Origin: Clostridia bacterium
GTDB taxonomy: Bacteria > Bacillota > Clostridia > Christensenellales > Borkfalkiaceae
Direction of reading: 5' to 3'
DNA length: 5,146 nt
NCBI GenBank assembly: GCA_029054485.1
Contig: JAIDFD010000017.1
Location: forward strand, 1 to 5,146
A program made the translations under genes and the position numbers. Every line of letters begins with the position of its first letter. Positions within the stretch are counted from its first letter, which is position 1. This document shows positions 1-5,146 of the stretch, piece by piece. The notes beneath the pieces were generated by a model. That model worked only from the letters and a program-made list of their open reading frames with translations. It was not told the DNA's origin and did not search any database.

Positions 1-165
1 AACTACCTCAACCTTGTCGTAGTAGCCGCAATTAGCGCAAACGCGGTGAGCCTGCTTCTGTGAATGACAATGAGGGCACTCCACAAGTGTGGGAGCGGTT
101 GCCTTGTAGTTAGCAAATCTGCTGTTAGTTCTTGCTTTGGACTGTTTTCCCTTGGGTACTGCCAT
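1..165 (-). CDS. rpmF: 50S ribosomal protein L32 (3' end cut by window edge)
   Basis: Ribosomal protein L32, a small basic zinc-ribbon protein of the large ribosomal subunit. The 55 visible residues begin MAVPKGKQSKARTNSR, the typical L32 start (M-A-V-P-K followed by a basic SKAR segment). They continue with a zinc-binding arrangement of two CxxC pairs, C30-P-H-C33 and C43-A-N-C46, followed by GYYDKVEV. All four cysteines are present, so this is the zinc-binding (C+) form. L32 is normally about 57-60 residues, so only the last few codons and the stop lie beyond position 1. The ATG at 163-165 follows an AGAGGTG ribosome binding site at about 173-179. The gene sits 21 bases after the DUF177/YceD gene on the same strand and is probably cotranscribed with it from the promoter at 664-692. 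This yceD-rpmF pairing is widespread in bacteria. Confidence 0.97.
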   Translation of the reverse strand, partial: MAVPKGKQSKARTNSRFANYKATAPTLVECPHCHSQKQAHRVCANCGYYDKVEVV

Positions 166-186
166 ATTTATACACCTCTTCTCTTT

Positions 187-594
187 TTACTTATTGTTTA
201 CGTCAATACCGCCACAGTCCTCTTTGCACAAAATCAAATTAGGTTGACTGAAAAGTATTGCATCTGTTACGGCTGTCGTCAAATCGATAACTCTTCCGTC
301 ATAGGTATAGTTATCGGGGTCGTCTTCGGTTACAAAAAGCACGTCAAAATCCTGCTTTACGGTTTGTTTCGCATCGTTTAAACAATACGAGCACTGACCG
401 ATTAAAAGGTATTCAACGGTGAAATTTACTCCTACGCTGTCGTCATCGTAAATTTCGAAGCTTCCGTTCACCTTTACCGCGCCGTTGATTTTGCAAAGCG
501 GAACAAGACACGTTCCTTCAGGTGGCTCGAATAAAAATTCAAAATTGCCGCTGAACTGTTTAAGCGCGATTTGCTTCTGAACCTGAATTTTCAT
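187..594 (-). CDS. DUF177/YceD family protein, short C-terminus
   Basis: A 135-residue DUF177 (YceD; YlbN in Bacillus) family protein. The family is usually encoded directly upstream of rpmF and has been linked to 23S rRNA accumulation or large-subunit assembly; its biochemical activity is not settled. The visible marks are a beta-rich N-terminal half, the central C68-S-Y-C71-L pair (the family's CxRCL position), an acidic stretch at about 89-95, and a final LCKEDCGG segment with C123 and C127. Full-length members continue into a GLCPxCG tail. Here the protein stops eight residues after C127 (GGIDVNNK), so the last CxxC is absent and only four cysteines remain. The ATG at 592-594 is the only reasonable start: no in-frame ATG, GTG or TTG lies between it and an upstream stop. 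There is no recognisable Shine-Dalgarno sequence before it. The stop is 21 bases from rpmF. Family assignment is firm; function is inferred from family and neighbours. Confidence 0.88.
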   Translation of the reverse strand: MKIQVQKQIALKQFSGNFEFLFEPPEGTCLVPLCKINGAVKVNGSFEIYDDDSVGVNFTVEYLLIGQCSYCLNDAKQTVKQDFDVLFVTEDDPDNYTYDGRVIDLTTAVTDAILFSQPNLILCKEDCGGIDVNNK

Positions 595-663
595 ACCGAA
601 ATTTAACTGCCGTATATTTCGCCACTGCGCTTAAATTAACGCAAAAGGCAAAATTACTTTGAA

Positions 664-692
664 ATTATATTATATAGTCAATTCTTTGTCAA
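664..692 (-). promoter_or_regulatory. Consensus SigA-type promoter for the yceD-rpmF operon
   Basis: Read on the minus strand, TTGACA (687-692) is followed by a 17-base spacer (670-686) and TATAAT (664-669). Both boxes match the housekeeping consensus at all six positions and the spacing is optimal. The expected transcription start is at about 657-658, leaving a leader of roughly 63 bases before the YceD start codon. This suggests yceD-rpmF is transcribed strongly and independently of pta-ackA, as suits a ribosomal protein gene. Confidence 0.85.
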
Positions 693-717
693 CTTATTTT
701 AAAGGTCGCACAAAGAA
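682..717. repeat. Inverted repeat overlapping the -35 box of the yceD-rpmF promoter
   Basis: Two 8-base arms, TTCTTTGT at 682-689 and ACAAAGAA at 710-717 (plus strand), are exact reverse complements separated by 20 bases. The inner arm overlaps the -35 box at 687-692. This could be an operator, or a weak hairpin in RNA read through from ackA. It is AT-rich and not followed by a T-tract in the ackA direction, so it does not look like a terminator. A chance match in AT-rich DNA is quite possible. Confidence 0.3.
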
Positions 718-723
718 ATTTTT

Positions 724-1917
724 TTATAAAAGCGCAGCGGTTTCTCTTGCGATTACCAGCTCTTCGTTGGTTGGAATAACGAGAATCTTGACTTTGGAAT
801 CCTTTGTCGAAACCTCGTGTATGCCGTCCACCCTCTTCGCATTTTCTTTTTTGTCGAGTTTTACGCCGAGGAATTCAAGTCCTTCGCAAACGCCCTCGCG
901 CACGTTGGGTGAGTTTTCACCTATGCCTGCGGTGAACACTATGCAATCAAGACCGCCCATTGCAGCCGCATACGCACCGACAAATTTTTTGGTTTGGTAA
1001 TTGAACATATCCAGCGCAAGCGCACAGCGTGCGTTACCCTGTTTTGCGCCGTCGTCCAAATCTCTGAAATCGCTTGAAACACCCGAGATTCCCGCAACGC
1101 CGCATTTTTTATTGAGGTAAGTAACCGCTTCCGAGTGGCTAAGTCCCTTTTTGCGGGCAAGGAATTCGACTGCGGACGCGTCTATATCGCCCGAGCGCGT
1201 TCCCATCATAACGCCTGCAAGTGGCGTAAAGCCCATTGAAGTATCTACGCACTTTCCGCCGTCAACCGCGGAAATCGAAGAACCGTTGCCGAGGTGACAT
1301 GTAACTATTTTAAGCTGTTCGGGCTTTTTGCCAAGGTATTTAGCGGCTTCCGCAGAAACAAACTTGTGGCTTGTGCCGTGCGCGCCGTATCTTCTTACGC
1401 CGTAGTCTTTATAATCCTCGTAAGCTATGCCGTAGAGGTAAGCCTTTTCAGGCATAGTCGCGTGGAAAGAGGTATCGAAAACGAGCGCCATAGGCGTTTT
1501 GGGCATAACCTCTATGCAAGCCCTTAAACCGGTTGCCGCCGCAGGATTGTGCAGGGGCGCAAGCTCGAATGTCTTTTCTTCAAGAGTCTTTAAAACTTCG
1601 GGAGTTACGAGCGTAGTCTTTTTGAAGTACTCGCCGCTGGCGACTATTCTGTGACCTACCGCGCCGATTTCGTCCATCGATTTGATTACGCCTATTCCCT
1701 CGTCTTTCAGAGCGTGCAAAACAAGTTCGATTGCGACTTTGTGGTTGGGCATATCCTTTTCGTAGGTCTTTTCGTTGCCGTTGCCCTTAGCCTTCAAAAC
1801 CGAGCCGTTAATTCCTATTCTTTCACAGCCGCCCTTGGCAACGACCTTTTCGGTCTGCATATCGATAAGCTGATATTTAAGCGAAGAACTGCCTGCGTTT
1901 ATAACTAAAATTTTCAT
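724..1917 (-). CDS. ackA: Acetate kinase
   Basis: Cytoplasmic acetate kinase (ASKHA superfamily), which converts acetyl phosphate and ADP to acetate and ATP; it is the substrate-level ATP-yielding step of acetate fermentation and works reversibly. The 397 residues match the usual family length. Visible signatures are the N-terminal VINAGSSSLKY (N7), GHRIVASG (R90), H123, D148 in FDTSFH, RRYGAHGTSH with H180, the phosphate loop CHLGNGSS at 207-214, GTRSGDID with R241, the nucleotide-site FTAGIGENS at 328-336, and the final TNEELVIARE. These fit the catalytic positions known from the Methanosarcina enzyme (N7, R91, H123, D148, H180, R241, E384) within one residue. The start ATG at 1915-1917 follows an AAAGGGGGA ribosome binding site. 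Only 15 bases separate it from the pta stop, so the two form one operon. No terminator is visible after its stop. All key residues are intact, so the enzyme should be active. Confidence 0.98.
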   Translation of the reverse strand: MKILVINAGSSSLKYQLIDMQTEKVVAKGGCERIGINGSVLKAKGNGNEKTYEKDMPNHKVAIELVLHALKDEGIGVIKSMDEIGAVGHRIVASGEYFKKTTLVTPEVLKTLEEKTFELAPLHNPAAATGLRACIEVMPKTPMALVFDTSFHATMPEKAYLYGIAYEDYKDYGVRRYGAHGTSHKFVSAEAAKYLGKKPEQLKIVTCHLGNGSSISAVDGGKCVDTSMGFTPLAGVMMGTRSGDIDASAVEFLARKKGLSHSEAVTYLNKKCGVAGISGVSSDFRDLDDGAKQGNARCALALDMFNYQTKKFVGAYAAAMGGLDCIVFTAGIGENSPNVREGVCEGLEFLGVKLDKKENAKRVDGIHEVSTKDSKVKILVIPTNEELVIARETAALL

Positions 1918-1932
1918 AATTTCCCCCTTTAA

Positions 1933-2997
1933 TTACTCTGCCTGTAAAACGGTAACCGCTACCGTTGCAACGATGTCGTCAACGCTGCAACCGCGCGAAA
2001 GGTCGTTCAAAGGTTTTGCAAAACCCTGACAAACGGGACCTATCGCCATATAGCCGCCGTAACGCTGTGCGATTTTGTAACCGATATTTCCCGCATTGAT
2101 ATTGGGGAATACGAAAACGTTTGCGTTGCCCGCAACATTGGAATCGGGAGCTTTGAGCTTGCCTACTTCGGGCGCAACAGCCGCGTCGAACTGGAATTCG
2201 CCGTCCAGCGCGAGGTCGGGAGCAGCCTCTTTAGCAAGGCGGGTTGCTTCCTGTACTTTGGGTACCGAGCATGTATACTTATCATCGTTGCCGCTACCTT
2301 TAGTTGAGAATGAAAGCATTGCAACTCTGGGTTCTATTCCCGCGATAGTCCTTGCAGTCTTTGCGGAAGAAATCGCGATATCCGCAAGCTGCTGTGCATC
2401 GGGTTCGATATTAATTGCGCAATCCGCAAATACGGCAACGCCGTCCGGATTGTATTCGTGCTTGTCGGGAGCAATCATTATAAAACAGCTTGAAACCGTC
2501 TTTATGCCGGGAGCGGTTTTAACAACCTGCAAACCGGGACGGAGAGTGTTAGCCGTAGAATGGCACGCGCCTGAAACATAGCCGTCGACGTCTCCCGCTT
2601 TAAGCATGAGCGCGCCGAACATAGTTCTGTCTTTCGCCTGTTCGTTAGCCTGCTCTTCGGTCATACCCTTGGCTTTTCTTGCTTCGTACAGAATTTTCGC
2701 GTACTTTTCGGTTTTGTCGGAAGTTAAAGGGTCAATAAGTATAATACCGTCGAGATTCACATCGGGTGCAACTTTTTTGCACTCCTTTTCGTTTCCTATG
2801 AGGACGATTTTAGCTATTCCCTCTTCGGTAATTTTTGCCGCGGCTTCGATTACGCGTTTATCTTCGCCTTCGCAAAGCACGATTGTCTTATTACGCTTAG
2901 CCGCTTTTTCTTTGATTTCCCTTAAAAGCGAGGGCGTTCCGTTCAGTGCGTCAGCCAATTCTTCTCCGGCTTTCTTGATTTTATCAAGCAATGACAT
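1933..2997 (-). CDS. pta: Phosphate acetyltransferase (phosphotransacetylase)
   Basis: Cytoplasmic short-form phosphotransacetylase, which converts acetyl-CoA and phosphate to acetyl phosphate and CoA, the substrate for the AckA encoded next in the operon. Visible family marks are KTIVLCEGEDKRVIEAA (37-53), the KIVLIGN segment (63-69), GDVDGYVSGACHSTANTLRPGLQ (135-157), MLSFSTKGS (227-235), ELQFD-like GEFQFDAAV (266-274), NANVFVFPNINAGNIGYKIAQR (291-312), and the catalytic C-terminal NDLSRGCSVDDIV with S334, R335 and D341, matching S309, R310 and D316 of the Methanosarcina enzyme. There is no DRTGG or P-loop N-terminal domain, so this is not the long enterobacterial form. At 354 residues it is about 20 longer than many short forms: residues 1-24 (LLDKIKKAGEEL and following) precede a second similar helix LLREIKEKAAK. 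The start is supported by the AAGGAGA site at 3004-3010. A near-consensus promoter lies at 3076-3104. Confidence 0.97.
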   Translation of the reverse strand: MSLLDKIKKAGEELADALNGTPSLLREIKEKAAKRNKTIVLCEGEDKRVIEAAAKITEEGIAKIVLIGNEKECKKVAPDVNLDGIILIDPLTSDKTEKYAKILYEARKAKGMTEEQANEQAKDRTMFGALMLKAGDVDGYVSGACHSTANTLRPGLQVVKTAPGIKTVSSCFIMIAPDKHEYNPDGVAVFADCAINIEPDAQQLADIAISSAKTARTIAGIEPRVAMLSFSTKGSGNDDKYTCSVPKVQEATRLAKEAAPDLALDGEFQFDAAVAPEVGKLKAPDSNVAGNANVFVFPNINAGNIGYKIAQRYGGYMAIGPVCQGFAKPLNDLSRGCSVDDIVATVAVTVLQAE

Positions 2998-3003
2998 TTC
3001 AAT

Positions 3004-3010
3004 TCTCCTT
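3004..3010 (-). promoter_or_regulatory. Ribosome binding site that fixes the extended Pta start
   Basis: Read on the minus strand, AAGGAGA lies six bases before the ATG at 2995-2997. It is a strong Shine-Dalgarno match with proper spacing and supports translation of the extra N-terminal helix of Pta rather than initiation at a downstream codon; the next in-frame methionine is residue 112. Confidence 0.8.
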
Positions 3011-3022
3011 AAAACACTTTAT

Positions 3023-3062
3023 TTATCCGAAGTTTTGGTTTATAATAAATACGTTCGGACAA
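3023..3062 (-). repeat. Hairpin-forming inverted repeat in the pta leader
   Basis: The arms TTATCCGAA (3023-3031) and TTCGGACAA (3054-3062) would pair in the minus-strand transcript as nine base pairs including one G-U, around a 22-base AT-rich loop. The predicted transcription start is at about 3069, so the structure would sit at the 5' end of the pta-ackA mRNA, ending about 12 bases before the ribosome binding site. The upstream arm could instead pair with GGAU at 3067-3070 in a smaller hairpin. It could be an mRNA-stabilising stem, a regulator site or chance. It does not match a riboswitch class I recognise. Confidence 0.4.
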
Positions 3063-3085
3063 CCTTATCCCGTTCATTATATAAT
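3056..3085 (+). promoter_or_regulatory. Probable divergent promoter for tmcAL, sharing -10 DNA with the pta promoter
   Basis: On the plus strand TATAAT at 3080-3085 is a perfect -10 box. It overlaps the minus-strand -10 box because ATTATATAAT (3076-3085) is its own reverse complement. A weaker -35 candidate, CGGACA at 3056-3061 (four of six matches), lies 18 bases upstream. The expected start at about 3092 leaves a leader of only about 20 bases before tmcAL. The -35 match is modest, so the call rests on the -10 box and the need for a promoter for the divergent gene. Confidence 0.5.
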
Positions 3086-3104
3086 AATATTTTAAGATTG
3101 TAAA
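3076..3104 (-). promoter_or_regulatory. SigA-type promoter for the pta-ackA operon
   Basis: Read on the minus strand, TTTACA (3099-3104) is followed by a 17-base spacer (3082-3098) and TATAAT (3076-3081): five of six and six of six matches to the housekeeping consensus. Transcription should begin at about 3069, giving a leader of around 70 bases. The promoter lies almost against the tmcAL start codon at 3113, so polymerase binding here would also cover the tmcAL initiation region. Confidence 0.82.
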
Positions 3105-3112
3105 GTTATAAA

Positions 3113-4265
3113 ATGAAAATTTGCGCAATAATTTGTGAATTTAATCCATTCCACAACGGACATAAATATTTAGTTGAAAGGGCTCGCAAAGCAAGCGGTT
3201 GCGACTCGGTAATCTGCATAATGAGCGGCTCGTTTACCCAGCGCGGCGAAATGTGTGTTTTAGATAAATTCACGCGCGCGAAACACGCCGTTTTGGGCGG
3301 AGCGGACTGCGTAATTCAGCTTCCCGCCGCCTTTGCGGTTGCGCGCCGAAATATTTGCAAAGGGCGCTATAAAAATACTTTCGTCCGTGCCCGAAATTTC
3401 CACTCTTGCGTTCGGGTGCGAAAGCGGAAAAGAAACCGACTTTTTAAACGCGGCGAAACCGCTTATTAACGAGAGCGATAAATTTAAACAGGTCTTAGCG
3501 GACGGACTGGACAGCGGCGATAGCTATATTAAAAGTTACGCCGCGGCGTTCAAAGCCTGCGGCGGAGATAGCGGGCTTTTGGAAAAGCCCAACAACGTAT
3601 TGGGGCTGGAATACACCAAAGCTATTATGCGCTTAAATTCGGCAATAAGGATTTTGCCCATAAAGCGCGTGGGCGGCGGATATAAGGACGGCGAACTTAA
3701 AGAAGATTTTTCTTCAGCCGCCGCTATCCGAAAAAATATTGATAATCCCGTAATCGCGGAAAACGTTCCCGACTTCGTTTACGCCGATCTTAAAAACGCC
3801 GCCGCGGGAAATCAGGACAGTATGCTGAGGCACTGTCTGTTTAAAAGCAGTACAGAAAAATTAAAGAGAATTTATGGTTGCGGTGAGGGACTTGAAAACA
3901 GACTTAAAAGCCTTGCCGAAAAGCCCGTTAAAGAGATTATAGAATGCGCGACTTCAAAAAGATACTCCTCCTCTCGGATACGGCGCATACTCTGCGCAAA
4001 CTCGCTTGAACTTTTCAAAGACGAGTGCGAAAAATTTTTGAGCGGCGAGCTGTATATAAAGGTGCTTGCGCTGAAAAAGGAACGCGCGGACATAATTTTG
4101 CCCGCGCTCGCAAAATCGGATTATCCGCTTATTACAGACGGAAGCTCCGCTCTTTCAAAACTTTCCGAAATTGCAAAAGCCTGTCTTGAAAAGGATAAAA
4201 ACGAATTGAACGTCTGGAATTTTATTAATATGACAAAAGTTGCAGACCGACTGACGATAATTTAA
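3113..4265 (+). pseudogene. tmcAL: tRNA(Met) cytidine acetate ligase, broken by one frameshift at about 3341-3346
   Basis: TmcAL (formerly YlbM/DUF795) forms acetyl-AMP from acetate and ATP and acetylates the wobble cytidine (ac4C34) of elongator tRNA-Met. The first frame (3113 to about 3343) gives MKICAIICEFNPFHNGHKYL, with the nucleotidyltransferase HxGH-type motif HNGH (14-17), then MSGSFTQRGE (37-46), TRAKHAVLGGADCVIQLP and AFAVA, where homology stops. It resumes at 3345 in the next frame with AEIFAKGAIKIL, LAFGCESG, NNVLGLEYTKAI, GGGYKD, SSAAAIRK, RIRRILCANSL and YIKVLALKK, ending at the TAA at 4263-4265. There is no other interruption, so the break is recent or a sequence error. Repaired, the protein would be about 384 residues, close to the roughly 400 of relatives. 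The ATG at 3113-3115 has no clear Shine-Dalgarno site. As written, the product would end at 3469 without the C-terminal two thirds. Confidence 0.88.
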
Positions 4266-4290
4266 AAAACCCGCCGAACGGCGGGTTTTT
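4265..4290. terminator. Bidirectional intrinsic terminator between tmcAL and the convergent gene
   Basis: A GC-rich stem, CCCGCC (4270-4275) with GGCGGG (4280-4285), closes a four-base GAAC loop. It is extended by five A-T pairs (4265-4269 with 4286-4290), giving an 11-pair stem. The plus strand has TTTTTGTTT after the stem and the minus strand has a matching run of T, so it can terminate both tmcAL and the gene stopping at 4300. It begins at the last base of the tmcAL stop codon and ends nine bases before the stop of the opposing gene. Confidence 0.92.
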
Positions 4291-4299
4291 GTTTATGTT

Positions 4300-5146
4300 T
4301 TATTGAAGTAAGTTTTTGATTTTTTTGTCGTTATCCCTGAGGCACTTGGCGCGGTCCTTGAACACCTCTCCTATCCAGTAAGCAACGATTATCGCTCCAT
4401 CGATTGCAAGCACTATTGTAAAAAGCATAGTCAATATTCTGCAATCGGAATCCCACTCACTTGAAAGGTTTGACGCGTTAGCGGCGTAACTTTCGGCAAT
4501 AGCGTTAGGGGCTTTCAGACTTTCCATTAATTCGTCAACATTGGAAACGTTAGCGTTGAAGATTATTGTTTCGCCGTTGGAATAGTCGTAAAGTTTTTCG
4601 TTCACTTCAATCAGACTGCAAGCCTCGCGTAAGCTCGCTATATAGTCCTCGGAAACGTTTGCAAAATTGAGTTTTGCATCCAATTCTTTCAAGCCGCCGA
4701 ATAAATCGTAATCAGCCGCAAGGGTTTGATACTCCGCCGCAAGCTCGCATATAAGCGATGCCTGATGAGTCATTTTATAAATCGATTCTGTGTTTGCAAA
4801 TTCACTGTATAAGTTTACCTTTTCGCCGTTTTCGTCAACCGTTCCCACCGCGAGCGCGTTCAGGCTGGTAAGCGCGCTATTCAACTCGCCGCCGAATTTG
4901 GAAGTAAACTCGTAAGCCGTTTCGCATTCGTCGGATTTCAAAAACTCAGTCAAAGGCTTTTCAACGACTTCTATATCCGAAACCGACAAACCATCGAGTT
5001 TATTTTTTAACGCAGTCAGTTTTGCGATAAGCTCTTTATCTTTATCGTTTTTGCTGTCAAGGCTTGCGATAAGTTCGGCTACCGTTTGGGACAGTGATTT
5101 ATCTCCCTCCCCCGCCGGCTGACCGTAAACCTGTCCTGTCAAAGTC
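4300..5146 (-). CDS. Unrecognised helical protein with C-terminal membrane segment (5' end outside window)
   Basis: I do not recognise this gene. The frame is open to the right edge, so the true start probably lies beyond 5146; a TTG at 5140-5142 is in frame but cannot be judged because its upstream DNA is missing. Of the roughly 280 visible residues, about 1-235 are acidic, low in aromatic residues and rich in Leu, Ala, Ser, Glu and Asn. They look largely helical, with a possible coiled coil near the visible start (SQTVAELIASLDSK, ELIAKLTALKNKLDGL). One strongly hydrophobic stretch (about 236-258, LTMLFTIVLAIDGAIIVAYW) follows, and then a basic tail (KDRAKCLRDNDKKIKNLLQ). By the positive-inside rule the tail is cytoplasmic and the large domain outside, which would require a signal peptide or another membrane segment upstream of the window. 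The gene converges on tmcAL and shares its terminator. Codon use resembles its neighbours. Confidence 0.8.
   Translation of the reverse strand, partial: TLTGQVYGQPAGEGDKSLSQTVAELIASLDSKNDKDKELIAKLTALKNKLDGLSVSDIEVVEKPLTEFLKSDECETAYEFTSKFGGELNSALTSLNALAVGTVDENGEKVNLYSEFANTESIYKMTHQASLICELAAEYQTLAADYDLFGGLKELDAKLNFANVSEDYIASLREACSLIEVNEKLYDYSNGETIIFNANVSNVDELMESLKAPNAIAESYAANASNLSSEWDSDCRILTMLFTIVLAIDGAIIVAYWIGEVFKDRAKCLRDNDKKIKNLLQ

Noticed and set aside
64..381. Plus-strand frame opposite rpmF and yceD that looks hydrophobic in part
   Set aside because: It is antisense to two conserved genes on the minus strand; the hydrophobic look is a by-product of the opposing codons.
595..723. A terminator after ackA
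   Set aside because: No GC-rich stem followed by a T-tract is present on the minus strand; only AT-rich promoter DNA and a weak dyad are seen, so read-through into yceD-rpmF is possible.
659..1908. Open frames at 659-1000 (+), 939-1160 (-), 1294-1527 (+) and 1651-1908 (+) within or opposite ackA
   Set aside because: All overlap the intact acetate kinase gene in other frames and encode nothing recognisable.
2096..3103. Two long plus-strand open frames (2096-2581 and 2606-3103) opposite pta
   Set aside because: They lie entirely or almost entirely antisense to a clearly conserved enzyme, are rich in Ser, Ala and Leu as expected of mirror frames, and show no family motif or ribosome binding site.
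3338..3350. Programmed ribosomal frameshifting in tmcAL
   Set aside because: There is no slippery heptamer, internal Shine-Dalgarno or early in-frame stop at the junction, and the family is not known to use recoding. A two-base contraction explains it more simply.
3872..4093. Minus-strand frame opposite the 3' half of tmcAL
   Set aside because: It is a Ser-rich antisense shadow of the conserved TmcAL C-terminal region.
3333..4265. A separate gene starting at the ATG-like codon near 3333
   Set aside because: The first residues (MRLR) are the out-of-frame reading of the upstream TmcAL segment, and homology starts only at AEIFAKGA. It is the second part of the broken tmcAL, not a gene of its own.
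5140..5142. TTG as the true start of the right-edge gene
   Set aside because: The frame stays open to the edge and only four upstream bases are visible, so it is treated as a partial gene.

Overview
The window looks like a chromosomal housekeeping segment from a member of the Bacillota, most likely class Clostridia. The evidence is the gene order (tmcAL divergent from pta-ackA, followed by a DUF177/YceD gene and rpmF), the moderate-to-low GC content, the AT-rich intergenic gaps with near-consensus SigA-type promoters, and the AGGAG-type ribosome binding sites on several genes. I see no mobile element, CRISPR array, tRNA or rRNA. The species cannot be named from the sequence.

Layout. Positions 1-594 (minus strand) hold a DUF177/YceD-family gene followed by rpmF (ribosomal protein L32, cut by the left edge). 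They are driven by a promoter at 664-692 with perfect TTGACA and TATAAT boxes. Positions 724-2997 (minus strand) hold a two-gene operon, pta then ackA. The pair converts acetyl-CoA to acetyl phosphate and then to acetate plus ATP. A compact AT-rich gap (2998-3112) carries the pta promoter. In that gap a self-complementary ATTATATAAT block offers a -10 box in both directions, so tmcAL on the plus strand may start from the same DNA. Positions 3113-4265 (plus strand) encode TmcAL, the tRNA-Met cytidine acetate ligase, but the reading frame is broken once, inside a short GC dinucleotide run at 3341-3346. Restoring one GC unit would give an intact protein of about 384 residues. A strong hairpin at 4265-4290 serves as terminator for tmcAL and, by symmetry, for the convergent gene. 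From 4300 to the right edge (minus strand) lies the 3' part of an unrecognised gene for a mostly helical protein with one C-terminal membrane segment.

How the genes fit together. Pta and AckA make acetate. TmcAL uses acetate and ATP to acetylate the wobble cytidine of elongator tRNA-Met. YceD and L32 belong to large-subunit ribosome biogenesis. The neighbourhood therefore joins acetate-forming energy metabolism to translation. The least expected features are the single tmcAL frame break, the overlapping divergent promoters, an extra N-terminal helix in Pta that resembles a duplication, and the orphan membrane-anchored protein. Nothing here amounts to a clearly new system.
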